Program-made: the position numbers and the translations under genes
Notes under the pieces: model-generated
Seen by the model: the letters and a program-made list of their open reading frames with translations, nothing else
Database searches by the model: none
Told to the model about the DNA's origin: nothing
NCBI GenBank assembly: GCA_022842465.1
Contig: JALHPN010000092.1
Coordinates: 1 to 32,554, forward strand
From: Polyangiaceae bacterium
Lineage (GTDB): Bacteria; Myxococcota_A; Polyangia; Polyangiales; Polyangiaceae
Direction of reading: 5' to 3'
Length of the DNA stretch: 32,554 nt
Shown: positions 7,270 through 14,425 of the stretch, one piece after another
Numbering within the stretch: position 1 is the first letter of the stretch
Layout: each line of letters begins with the position of its first letter

Positions 7270-8270
7270 TCGGCGAAGAACCCGAGCACGCGACGCGCCG
7301 ACCAGCCCGTCACCCAGCTCGCCTCGTCCAGGCCCCCGAGCCAGCCGATGTGGCCACCGTGGGCCGTCAGCTCGAAGCGGATCGCACGCGACGCGGAGCT
7401 CGCCCACGGCCGGATCGTGTCGCCCGGGACCAGCGGGTCGTCCTCGGCGTGGAGGAGCAGGGTGGGGACCCTGACGCTCGGGAGCCACGGCCCCGCGCTC
7501 GCGGCCTGGTAGTAGTCGTCCACGTCGCGGAAGCCGAACATCGGACCGATGATCTCGCGGTCGAAGGCGCGGAAGCGCTTGATGCGGGCGAGGTCCTGCT
7601 CGCCGTAGCGCGCCTTCGCCGGGTGCGCGGCCGCGAAGGCGCGGGCGCGATCGAGGAGGCCGCGGAGCACGTGGAAGCGGTAGGGGAGGCACGTCCAGCC
7701 GTCCATCCGGGCGGCGACCCGGACGTAGTCGAGGGGGGCAGACACGCTCGCGACGCCGAGGACGGCGCGAGGCGCGAGATCTCCCCATTCGCCGGCGAGC
7801 TTGAGCGCGACGCTTCCGCCGCCCGAGAAGCCGAGGATCGCGACGCCGGAGACGCGCGGATCCTTCCCGAGCTTTCGCACGACCGCATCGAGATCGCTCG
7901 TGAGGCCCGCGTGATAGAGCGACGGCGCGTCCTCGACGCTCGTGCCCGCGCCCCGCATGTTCATGCGGACGGCGTGATACCCCGCGCGATGAAAGGCGGC
8001 GGCCGCGCGCATGCAGCAGTGCGAGTCCGCCGAGCCGGCGATGCCGTGGACGAGGACGACCGCGACGCGCGGCGAGACGATCGCCGAGGCGGCCCGCGCT
8101 CCCGCCCACCAGGCGTGGGCGTGGACGTAGCCGCCCTCGACCGGAACACGGAGCAGCTCCGTCTCGACGTCACCCGTCGGGCGCGTCGGCACGTGGATCG
8201 GAACGGCCGCCCCGATGGTCTGGACGTGCGCGCTGCGCAGCCAACGCGGGATGGGTAGCTCCGACCTCAC
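7230..8270 (-). CDS. YheT-family alpha/beta hydrolase
   Basis: A 346-residue hydrolase. The order of motifs follows the YheT/ABHD1-3 group: an N-terminal WLRSAHVQTIGAA segment, VLVHGIAGSADS (oxyanion loop, about 73-82), RMNMRGAG, the nucleophile elbow GFSGGGS (Ser149), HAEDDPLVP with the acid at Asp277/278, and HGGHIGWL with His307. All triad residues are present. Relatives act as esterases or lipases on acyl substrates; the substrate here is unknown. The start is GTG. It follows the YkgJ-like gene on the same strand after 95 bp and could be co-transcribed with it. Its last 40 nt overlap the convergent COQ4-like gene. Confidence 0.88.
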   Translation of the reverse strand: MRSELPIPRWLRSAHVQTIGAAVPIHVPTRPTGDVETELLRVPVEGGYVHAHAWWAGARAASAIVSPRVAVVLVHGIAGSADSHCCMRAAAAFHRAGYHAVRMNMRGAGTSVEDAPSLYHAGLTSDLDAVVRKLGKDPRVSGVAILGFSGGGSVALKLAGEWGDLAPRAVLGVASVSAPLDYVRVAARMDGWTCLPYRFHVLRGLLDRARAFAAAHPAKARYGEQDLARIKRFRAFDREIIGPMFGFRDVDDYYQAASAGPWLPSVRVPTLLLHAEDDPLVPGDTIRPWASSASRAIRFELTAHGGHIGWLGGLDEASWVTGWSARRVLGFFADHAPPCRVAIARA

Positions 8271-8365
8271 CGGGGCGAGGTTCTAGCGCCGTCCACGCCG
8301 GATGCAACGTCGGATCGGAACGTTCCCGCGTCGCGCGGTGCGTCATCACCCCCGCGGCGGGATCG

Positions 8366-8947
8366 CTACCGCCGGCCCCCGCCCGCGAACGCAGGCTCGA
8401 AGGAAGCGCGCGCGCGCTCCAGGAGCGTGCCCACGGCCTCGATCGCGGGTCCGTACCGCGAGGCCTCGTCAGGCGGGGGCTCCTCGAGCGCAAGAATGCC
8501 CTCCCAGATCGAGCCGCTCTCAGGGATGCCGAGCTCCGATCGGACGGTCGCGAGGAGCGTGCGGACGGTCGTGATCTCCCCCCGCGCCTCGGCGAGGCTC
8601 CGTGTCCCCGCGCTCACCTGCTTCCGGAGAACGCACGCGTACGTGGCGCAGGCGGCGGGCCGGTCGGCGTAGGCGTCGCAGAGAGAGCCTCGGAGCGCGG
8701 AGCACGGCTGCGCCATCACCGGCGAGCCGTCTCGCTCGACGACGACGAGCCGCACGCGCGCGAGTCGCTCTCGCTCGTCCTCGGCGACGACGACGCTCCC
8801 GAAGAACGTCCCGTCGCAGCACAGCCCACAATCCATGCAGAGTACATCCGCGCGAGCCTGTCCGGGCCCGGGCTCGGGCATCGGTCGCTCGCCCGGCTCG
8901 AGCGCGGAGGAGGGATCGCCGAAGGCGGAGTCGACGGTCGCGCGCAT
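8366..8947 (-). CDS. YkgJ-family cysteine-cluster protein
   Basis: A 193-residue protein with eight Cys in the arrangement of the YkgJ (CxxCxxCC) family: C37MDCGLCC44, then Cys82, Cys90, Cys100 and Cys105 within CSALRGSLCDAYADRPAACATYAC. The family is thought to bind zinc or an Fe-S cluster; the metal and reaction are not established. The C-terminal half is Glu/Ala-rich and helical. A 28-bp gap separates it from the preceding lipoprotein gene on the same strand, so 10180-8366 may be one transcript. The ATG has only a weak AGAG ribosome site. Confidence 0.82.
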   Translation of the reverse strand: MRATVDSAFGDPSSALEPGERPMPEPGPGQARADVLCMDCGLCCDGTFFGSVVVAEDERERLARVRLVVVERDGSPVMAQPCSALRGSLCDAYADRPAACATYACVLRKQVSAGTRSLAEARGEITTVRTLLATVRSELGIPESGSIWEGILALEEPPPDEASRYGPAIEAVGTLLERARASFEPAFAGGGRR

Positions 8948-8975
8948 GAGCGAGACTCTACGCCTTCGCGTCGGA

Positions 8976-9533
8976 TCAGTCCCTGGCCGCGAGCGTCTCG
9001 AGCCGCGTCTTCACGCCCTCGAAGCGTGCGCCGCACCCGCCGCGTGCGGTCTGCGTCTTTCCGCGACTGCGAAGGGTGATGGACTGGCTCTGTCGGTCGG
9101 GACCGTTCGGGATGCACGCGTGCTTCGCGGCAAACGCGCTCTCGGCCAGCCCGAAGACCTCCGTGACGTCCGCGGCTGGGACGTCGCTCTTGCGCCTGCC
9201 GCCGCGGAGCTTCCCGTCGGCGCGCAGCGCGTACGTGTACGAGCGGCACGCGCCGGGCGGGCAGAGGCCCGGGTGAACCTCGAGCGTGAGCACTCCGTCC
9301 GCGGCGAGGCCGCCCGCGTCGTCGCCCGCGTCGTCGCCTGCGTCGACGGAGGGGGCGGCATCCGTCGCCGCCCCCGCGTCGCCTGGGGGGCCTCCGAGCG
9401 CGGTCGCGGCGTCCGGGGGCGGCGTCGCCGACGCGACCATCGGCGAGGCATCCGTCCCTCGCGTCTCCGGGCTCGCGCCCTTGCACGCCGCGAGGAGGAG
9501 CGGGAGGAGGAGGCGCGGGAGGCGCGGAGTCAA
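8976..9533 (-). CDS. Hypothetical lipoprotein
   Basis: A 185-residue protein with a textbook lipoprotein signal (PLLLAAC, Cys17), then an Asp/Ala/Gly-rich spacer with DAGDDAGDDAGG. The folded part starts near residue 80: it has a CPPGACRSYTYAL segment, a KLRGG turn and two more Cys, likely pairing outside the cytoplasm. The pattern (strand, CPxxxCxxYT, 'ADGKL') is reminiscent of small DUF6438-like lipoproteins, but I cannot assign it firmly. The start codon is TTG, and TTGA overlaps the stop of the gene upstream by 4 nt, implying coupled translation. Confidence 0.7.
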   Translation of the reverse strand: MTPRLPRLLLPLLLAACKGASPETRGTDASPMVASATPPPDAATALGGPPGDAGAATDAAPSVDAGDDAGDDAGGLAADGVLTLEVHPGLCPPGACRSYTYALRADGKLRGGRRKSDVPAADVTEVFGLAESAFAAKHACIPNGPDRQSQSITLRSRGKTQTARGGCGARFEGVKTRLETLAARD

Positions 9534-10180
9534 CGCTTCGCGATCTCGATCACCGCGCCGTCGTCGGTGGGCGAGACCTTCGCCTCGTAGGCGTCACCTT
9601 TGGCGAGCGACGCGGCGAGCGCTTGCGCGACGCGCAGGGCCGAGTCACCGCGGCTCGGCGAGAACGTCGCCAGATGCGAGAAGTACCAGGCGTTCTTCCG
9701 GCGGTAGCTCGCGTCCTTCGAGAAGTCCGGCATCTCGTGCTTGTCGATCTCGAAGCTCACGCCGCGCGCGACCTCGTAGCTCACGTGCCGTGGATTCTGC
9801 GTCGGCTTCCCCATGTAGTCGATGAGCTGCGGCCCTTCGGCCGTGCCGCGGACGATGATGCGTGTGCCGGTCTCGTCCGGGTGGAGCGTGATGCCGGGGT
9901 CCGAGACGCGCGTCTGGATCCGAGGCGTCGGCACGGGAGCCTTCCCCTCCGCTTCGTTCGTCTTGCGCTCGGTCGCGTGCGTCTTCGGCGTCTGCGCGGC
10001 CTTCGGCTCGGTCGCGTGCACGGCGATCGTCTTCGGGAGCCGGGGCGTCACGGGCAGCGCGGCGCGTGGCGCGGCGACCTTCGGCGCAGGCGGCGGCGCC
10101 GCCGCAGGATGCGGGGTCTCCGCCGCGGCGACGGACGACACGACGAGGCAGGCGACGAGGGTGGGCAGCACGATCTTCAT
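9530..10180 (-). CDS. Hypothetical secreted protein with Pro/Ala-rich linker
   Basis: A 216-residue protein. A cleavable signal peptide (MKIVLPTLVACLVVSSVAAA) is followed by about 70 residues rich in Pro, Ala, Lys and Thr, probably an extended linker. A compact domain then contains TGTRIIVRGTAEG, YEVARGVSFEIDKHEMPDF and a C-terminal strand GAVIEIAKR. I do not recognise the domain. ATG 10180 is chosen over a longer upstream frame because GGAG lies at ribosome-site distance and the signal peptide begins there. It is the first gene of a likely pair with the lipoprotein overlapping its stop. Confidence 0.65.
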   Translation of the reverse strand: MKIVLPTLVACLVVSSVAAAETPHPAAAPPPAPKVAAPRAALPVTPRLPKTIAVHATEPKAAQTPKTHATERKTNEAEGKAPVPTPRIQTRVSDPGITLHPDETGTRIIVRGTAEGPQLIDYMGKPTQNPRHVSYEVARGVSFEIDKHEMPDFSKDASYRRKNAWYFSHLATFSPSRGDSALRVAQALAASLAKGDAYEAKVSPTDDGAVIEIAKR

Positions 10181-10343
10181 GGGGGGCTCCGCGGTAGTCG
10201 CCCGCGGTCGTGCAAGGTCGAGACCACGACGTCCCTGGAGACGTGCCTCGCATTTTCGCGCACGGCGAACCGCGCACGGTGGGGAAGGAGATCCACCCAC
10301 ATGCGGGGCAGCGCCATGCGCTCGGCCTGACGAGGAGGACGGG

Positions 10344-11645
10344 TCACTTCGCCAGGCGTCGCGCGCGCAGCGTTCGGCGGATGACGAGCTCGAGGTCCTC
10401 GAGATCGACGGGCTTGACGAGGAACGCGTCTGCCCCGAGCGCCGACAACCGGCGCCACTCGCTCGGTCCTCCTGCCGCGGTCAGCACGACGATCGCCGTC
10501 CTGCGCGCGCTGTCGTTCGCGCGCAGGGCCCGCGTGAGCGCGATGCCGTCCATCTCCGGCATCTCGAGGTCGACGAGCACGACAGGGAACGAGCCCTCGC
10601 GAAACCTGTCCAGGGCGGCGACGCCGTCGGCGACGGAGTCGATGACGGCGCGCGGGAAGCAGTGCGCGAGAGACGCCACGATGACCTCTCGCCAGTCCGC
10701 GTCGTCGTCGGCGACCAGGATGCGCTCGGGGTCGAGCGTGCCGCGGTGAGCCGCGACGAGCGCTTCGCGAAACGCAGCGACCGTCGGGTGTCGGTCGGAG
10801 GGATCCTTCGCGAGCGCCTTCGCGATCACGTCGTCGTACGTCGTGCCGAGCCCTGGACGGCGCTCGCTCGGAGGCTCGGGGCTCTCGACGACGTGCTTCG
10901 CCAGAACGTTCAAGGCGCTCTCGCCCACGAACGGCGGTCGACCCACGAGCAGCTCGTACGTCACGCAGCCGAGCGCATAGATGTCCCGCGCGTACTCGAA
11001 CGGGGTCGCCTCCCCGTACGCCGTCTCCGGCGCCATGTACGCTGCCGTCCCGGCGGCCCCGGTCGTGGACACGGGACCCGCGAGGCACGCCAGCCCGAAG
11101 TCTCCGACGGCGACGCGGAGCTCGTCGTCGATGATGATGTTCGACGGCTTCAGGTCGCGGTGCAGCGTCTGCGATGCGTGAATGGCTTCGACGCCGCGAC
11201 AGACCTGCTCGATCACCGTCACGACCTCGTCGGGCGTGGGCAGCGTGCCCTCGGGGTGATCCGTCAGCCACTCGGCCGCGGTCCGACCTTCGACGTACTC
11301 CATGACGAAGTACGGCGTCTCGCCGTGGTCTCCGAAGGCGTACACCGAGAGGACGTTCGGGTGCGCGAGGCGCGCCATGCCGCGCGCCTCCTCGAGGAAC
11401 CGCGCGTGCACCTCGGGCAGCCTCACGGTCGCGGCGTTCACGAACTTGATCGCGACGTCGCGCTCGAGCATCTGGTCCCGCGCGAGGGCGACGACGCCCA
11501 TGCCTCCGACGCCGAGGACGCGCTCCACGCGATAGACGCCCCCCACCACGTCACCTACGCGGACGCCGACGGCGGCGAGCGCGGCGAGCGCGGCGCGAGG
11601 ATCCGGCGGCTCCGACCGCCTCGCAGGGGGGCGCGACGAGCTCAC
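10344..11645 (-). CDS. Hybrid Ser/Thr protein kinase with C-terminal response-regulator receiver domain
   Basis: A 433-residue cytoplasmic fusion without a membrane segment. The kinase domain (about 37-295) has a glycine loop GVGGMG (45-50), Lys67 in VAIK, catalytic loop HRDLKPSN (Asp164), DFG (182-184) and APE (205-207). The receiver domain (about 307-430) has acidic Asp313-315, phospho-acceptor Asp359 in VLVDLEMPEMDG, switch Thr389 and Lys411 in a KP motif. Every residue required for both activities is present, so one protein joins Hanks-type phosphorylation to a two-component His-Asp relay. The start is GTG. It lies alone on this strand, 163 bp from the next gene downstream. No partner histidine kinase is in the window. 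Confidence 0.9.
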   Translation of the reverse strand: MSSSRPPARRSEPPDPRAALAALAAVGVRVGDVVGGVYRVERVLGVGGMGVVALARDQMLERDVAIKFVNAATVRLPEVHARFLEEARGMARLAHPNVLSVYAFGDHGETPYFVMEYVEGRTAAEWLTDHPEGTLPTPDEVVTVIEQVCRGVEAIHASQTLHRDLKPSNIIIDDELRVAVGDFGLACLAGPVSTTGAAGTAAYMAPETAYGEATPFEYARDIYALGCVTYELLVGRPPFVGESALNVLAKHVVESPEPPSERRPGLGTTYDDVIAKALAKDPSDRHPTVAAFREALVAAHRGTLDPERILVADDDADWREVIVASLAHCFPRAVIDSVADGVAALDRFREGSFPVVLVDLEMPEMDGIALTRALRANDSARRTAIVVLTAAGGPSEWRRLSALGADAFLVKPVDLEDLELVIRRTLRARRLAK

Positions 11646-11781
11646 GAGGGCACGAGCGACGCGATCGTCATGGTGAGCGCTCCAGCTCGGCGGACGTTCC
11701 GACCCCGCAGAGCATAGGCCGTCCTGCCCCCACGCGCGACGTTGCCGCGGCGCCCGACATCGAACGCTTCGGAGACCTACG

Positions 11782-11907
11782 ATGCCCTACGTCAACGTGC
11801 CGATCACGAAGGGCGCTACGCGCGCTCAGAAGGCCGAGATCGTCCGCGACGTCACGGAGTCGCTCGGCCGCGTCCTCGTGGCGGCGCAAGACGTAGCGCG
11901 GCCGGGC
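11782..11907 (+). pseudogene. 4-oxalocrotonate tautomerase family, truncated remnant
   Basis: ATG 11782, with a GGAG ribosome site 7 nt upstream, begins MPYVNVPITKGATRAQKAEI, then about 20 more residues of typical tautomerase helix. Pro2, the catalytic N-terminal proline after Met removal, is present. Near residue 38-42 the family similarity stops: the expected second half (VVIDE strand and C-terminal turn) is missing, and the frame runs on antisense into the neighbouring lipoprotein gene until 12066. No other frame restores the missing half, so this looks like a deletion joint rather than a frameshift. It is probably inactive, because the enzyme needs the second strand to oligomerise. Confidence 0.7.
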
Positions 11908-11908
11908 T

Positions 11909-13216
11909 TCACTCGAGCAGACTCCGCGCACGCGTCCAGTCGTCGAGCATGCACGCGCCGTGCTTTGCAAGGTCCTCGGCCGTCGCGGCGTCACAGTAGC
12001 GCCGGTGCAGTCGGAGCGCTTCGTCGAGGAGCGGCTTCATCTGGGCTCGGGTCTTCGTCTGCTTGAACGCCGTTGCGTACCAGGACGAGGCGCCGTAGCA
12101 GCTCGCGAGCCATCCTACCTCGTCTTGGCTTCCGCCGTCGCATGCGCGGGCGACGCGCTTGGCGAAGGCGTCGCTCTTCGGCTCGAGCACGCTTCCCCAC
12201 CGGAGGTACGCCGTGAGCATCGAACACGCGTCGAGGCTGCCGAGATCGCAGCCTCGGACGTAGAGCGTCCTGGCCTTCTCTTCGTCGCCCCCGCCGAGCC
12301 CCACCTTCGGGTCGTAGACGAACGCGAGAAGTGAGCATGCGTGGCCGACGCCCCCGTCGCACGCGAGCCGGTAATAGCGCTCGGCGCGCTGTGGATCCGC
12401 GTCCTGGACATTGGCGCCGACCTGGACGCACGCTTCGAGATCGCCGCGATCGCACCGGGAGGCGGCCTCTCCGTCGTACGGGCGCTTCTTCCAGCTCGAT
12501 GACCACGTACCCGCGCCGCGGGGTGCGGTGGCCGCGGAAGACTTCGAGAGCGGCGTCAGCGCGACCTTCACGAGCGCGGTGCACGCCTCGTCGCTCCCCG
12601 TTCGACACGCGTCAGGGTCGCCATCGCTCTTCGAGACGAGCCTGTCGCCGTGGGACGCTGCGCGCGCACCGAGCGAGAAGATCTCGACCGACGATGCGAC
12701 GTCGCGACGCCTGCGCTCGACGAGCACGAACGCACCGCGCTGGTAGCTCGTGACGAGGTGCGTCGCGCCCGCGCAGTCACCGTGCAGGTCCGTCGTCGAG
12801 ACGGGCAGCGCGGGCGCGGACGCGCGGCGACGTGTGACGACGGCGAGATCGAATACCCGGTCTTCCGAAGCGCCAGCCTCGAGCCTCGCCGTCAACGAAG
12901 GTGCCGAGAAGGGCAGCGTGGCGCCGATCTGCTCGCGCGTCGCGAGCCGCAAGACGTCTTCCTTCGGCGCCACGGCTTCGACCCGGTAGGAGCCCGGGGC
13001 CGTACAGCTCGGAAGGACGCGGACGGGTCCGGGGGGCTGATAGGAAACGACGGCGAGGGACCTCGTCGCGGTGGCCTCGAGGTCGGCGCGCGCCGATGTC
13101 GGCCAGTCGACGGCGTAGAGCGCACCGTCCGCCTCACCGAGCGCCTCGGCCGCGCGAGGCTGAGGGCTGGCGTGTCCACAAGCCGTGAGGAGCACCGTCA
13201 CCGCGAGAATGCGCAT
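11909..13216 (-). CDS. Sel1-like-repeat lipoprotein
   Basis: A 435-residue exported protein. ATG 13216 begins MRILAVTVLLTAC, a clean lipobox with Cys13; an open frame continues upstream but lacks coding character. Residues about 20-230 form an undefined domain with several Cys. Residues about 270-360 contain Sel1-like (alpha/alpha) repeats of the Cys-containing type: CDRGDLEACVQVG, YRLACDGGVGHACSLLAFVYD and YVRGCDLGSLDACSMLTAYL, each about 36-40 residues with paired Cys. Such repeats are protein-interaction scaffolds. The 3' end abuts the broken tautomerase. Function unknown. Confidence 0.75.
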   Translation of the reverse strand: MRILAVTVLLTACGHASPQPRAAEALGEADGALYAVDWPTSARADLEATATRSLAVVSYQPPGPVRVLPSCTAPGSYRVEAVAPKEDVLRLATREQIGATLPFSAPSLTARLEAGASEDRVFDLAVVTRRRASAPALPVSTTDLHGDCAGATHLVTSYQRGAFVLVERRRRDVASSVEIFSLGARAASHGDRLVSKSDGDPDACRTGSDEACTALVKVALTPLSKSSAATAPRGAGTWSSSWKKRPYDGEAASRCDRGDLEACVQVGANVQDADPQRAERYYRLACDGGVGHACSLLAFVYDPKVGLGGGDEEKARTLYVRGCDLGSLDACSMLTAYLRWGSVLEPKSDAFAKRVARACDGGSQDEVGWLASCYGASSWYATAFKQTKTRAQMKPLLDEALRLHRRYCDAATAEDLAKHGACMLDDWTRARSLLE

Positions 13217-13262
13217 CGCCGCTTGGACGTTACAATGGCCGGACCGATTCGAGCGAGCGGAC

Positions 13263-13619
13263 ATGGCCACGAACGACGATGGGGACGTTCCGCCGTCCAG
13301 GAGACCGACGCTCGACTCCTCCTCCGCAACGGCCACACGCTCGACTTCTGGGAGGAGCTCGAGTCCCGCACTCTGTCGCCGGCCACCCCGTGCGACGCGA
13401 GGTCTCTCCGGCGAGGAGAGGCGCTCCATCGCGTGCACCGGACCCGTGGCCTCGCCGCCTCGAAGCTCCGACGTCGCGACCCTCCGTCGCACTCTCTCGA
13501 CAACGCGCGCCGACGACACGGGCCTCCCCAACGCCATCACGGACGGCTTCGACCTCGCCGCCCGTCCGGCCCCATCAAGTGAGAAGAGCCACTTGCAGGC
13601 CCCGCCCACCATCAAGTGA
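13263..13619 (+). other. Doubtful ORF, possibly a decayed gene
   Basis: An open frame of 118 codons starts at ATG 13263; TACAAT (13231-13236) resembles a -10 hexamer upstream. The first 25 codons and the last 60 show the GC-rich third positions of neighbouring genes. In the middle (about 13340-13400) the coding-like composition moves to another frame that reads TLDFWEELESRTLSP. That pattern suggests a gene broken by two frameshifts, but neither frame matches a family I know. Together with the repeats beyond it, this is all I see between 13217 and 13756. Confidence 0.2.
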
Positions 13620-13628
13620 GAAGAGCCA
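13572..13628. repeat. 20-bp direct repeat, two copies 37 bp apart
   Basis: An identical 20-mer (starting CCATCAAGTG, ending AAGAGCCA) is found at 13572-13591 and 13609-13628. The first copy also forms a small hairpin, CAAGTG (13576-13581) with CACTTG (13590-13595). No flanking inverted repeats or open frame suggest an insertion sequence. Confidence 0.85.
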
Positions 13629-13705
13629 GAGCCCGCCCGGCCCCGGGGCGCTCCGGCGAGGAGGGGTCTGGGGAGGGAGGCGCAGGTCCCTCCTCCGTGC
13701 TCGCC

Positions 13706-13760
13706 GTCAGGCGAACCTGGAGTCAGGCGAACCTGGAGTCAGGCGAACCTGGAGTCTGGA
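13706..13760. repeat. Tandem 16-bp repeat, three copies plus a partial, abutting the tRNA 3' end
   Basis: Units at 13706-13721, 13722-13737 and 13738-13753 are identical, and a partial copy at 13754-13760 runs into the tRNA. On the tRNA strand each unit reads TCCAGGTTCGCCTGAC: it begins with TCCA, the same four bases as the tRNA discriminator and CCA end, and contains CAGG-TTCG-CCTG, a 4-bp hairpin with a UUCG loop. It may mark the end or processing zone of the tRNA transcript. Confidence 0.85.
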
Positions 13761-13832
13761 GCGGGACACGGGATTCGAACCCGCGACATCCAGCTTGGGA
13801 AGCTGGCACTCTACCAACTGAGTTAGTCCCGC
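13757..13832 (-). tRNA. tRNA-Gly(CCC)
   Basis: On the minus strand the acceptor arms GCGGGAC and GTCCCGC pair over 7 bp. The anticodon arm is CCAGC / GCTGG with loop TTCCCAA, giving anticodon CCC for glycine codon GGG. The T arm has GGGTTCGAATCCC. The discriminator base is T, as expected for bacterial glycine tRNA, and the CCA end is encoded (13757-13759). The total is 76 nt with CCA. Its own promoter lies immediately upstream. Confidence 0.96.
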
Positions 13833-13843
13833 AGAGCCACCCG

Positions 13844-13872
13844 TTCGTAACGTCGCCCGCGGACGGTGTCAA
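13844..13872 (-). promoter_or_regulatory. Promoter of tRNA-Gly
   Basis: On the minus strand a perfect TTGACA (13872-13867) is followed after 17 bp by TACGAA (13849-13844). The predicted start is about 5 nt before the mature tRNA 5' end. The -35 box and spacing are ideal; the -10 is only three of six. Confidence 0.65.
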
Positions 13873-13901
13873 CGGCCGAGCACGGGCCCGGGGGACCCGC
13901 G

Positions 13902-13938
13902 AAAAAAAGAAACGGCCCGGGGGTTCACCCCGGGCCGT
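13902..13938 (-). terminator. Strong rho-independent terminator
   Basis: An 11-bp perfect stem (ACGGCCCGGGG with CCCCGGGCCGT, 13912-13922 and 13928-13938) has a 5-nt loop. On the minus strand it is followed by TTCTTTTTTTCGC. The poly-T is on the minus-strand side, so it ends transcription coming from 14426 or from the candidate RNA, and separates that from the tRNA promoter. Confidence 0.92.
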
Positions 13939-14089
13939 CCCGCACTGCGCGGCGTCGTGGGAGCTCTTCATGCGGCTCCGGCGACGTCGGCCCTCCAGAT
14001 TCTCAGAGGCGGCTCTGGCCGGCGCGGTCACACGCGGTGGGCTGCCCGGGACTCGCGTCCCGCGTCCACGCGCGCTGGTTACGCTCGAC

Positions 14090-14134
14090 TCAGGAGCTCA
14101 TCCCCCTGGGATGAGAGCCACAACGACTGTGCAT
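14090..14134 (-). CDS. Possible 14-codon peptide ORF inside the candidate RNA
   Basis: ATG 14134 is preceded at 8 nt by GGAGGAGG (14150-14143), the strongest Shine-Dalgarno sequence in this part of the window. The frame encodes MHSRCGSHPRGMSS and stops at 14090. The 8-bp hairpin at 14097-14115 lies within the reading frame. It could be a leader peptide or chance purine richness in a folded RNA. Confidence 0.3.
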   Translation of the reverse strand: MHSRCGSHPRGMSS

Positions 14135-14425
14135 GTCTTCTACCTCCTCCGGACGTGCCGGCGCCCGCGGGGAAGTGGACGAGCCACCCCTCTGGCGGAC
14201 GTTTCCTGTATTGGGTCGGTACGCGTGGTCACCACGACCCGCGACCTCGACCGTTCCTCGCCACGCCCGCGGAGGTGACCCTCCGCCGGACCAGCCCGGG
14301 AACTGTCCGGACGCGGCCATGAAGAAGAGTGTAACACGCGGGATCGGTCGCGGCAGGGGAGGGGGCGAAGATCGCGAGCCCCTCCTCGCACACCGGCCCT
14401 CCGCTTCGCGAAGCTCTTCCTGAAG

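Larger units (their letters stand above)
13902..14324 (-). ncRNA. Candidate large structured non-coding RNA, about 420 nt
   Basis: This gene-free stretch is unusually dense in perfect hairpins on the minus strand: 7 bp with loop GTCA (14269-14286), 5 bp with loop TGA (14224-14236), 8 bp with loop AGG (14097-14115), 6 bp with a GNRA loop GCGA (14047-14062) and 5 bp with loop CCGC (14004-14017). CTTCATG near the 5' end (14324-14318) can pair with CATGAAG (13972-13966), closing a domain of about 350 nt. A TACACT -10 hexamer lies at 14333-14328 with no good -35, and the intrinsic terminator at 13938-13902 ends it. No open frame here has gene-like codon use. It could instead be a long 3' untranslated region of the lipoprotein gene upstream. 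It does not match RNase P RNA, tmRNA or SRP RNA. Confidence 0.5.

Noticed and set aside
11742..11999. Alternative plus-strand frame across the tautomerase remnant
   Set aside because: Arg/Ser-rich shadow without similarity. The tautomerase start and ribosome site are in the 11782 frame, and a frameshift does not restore the lost half.
13217..13615. N-terminal extension of the Sel1-repeat lipoprotein to 13615
   Set aside because: The extension would bury a perfect lipoprotein signal peptide (MRILAVTVLLTAC) 133 residues inside the protein.
13572..13760. CRISPR array
   Set aside because: The repeats are 16 and 20 bp, either directly tandem or only two copies with a 17-nt spacing, and no cas gene is present.
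13902..14324. Candidate RNA as RNase P RNA, tmRNA or SRP RNA
   Set aside because: ACAGGAAACG...CCGCC faintly recalls an RNase P segment, but the universal P4 strands (GAGGAAAGTCC and ACAGAACCC) are missing. There is no tRNA-like end with GGTTCGA and no tag for tmRNA, and no SRP apical motif.
13902..14324. Retron msr-msd
   Set aside because: Myxobacteria are rich in retrons, but no reverse transcriptase gene lies downstream or anywhere in the window.
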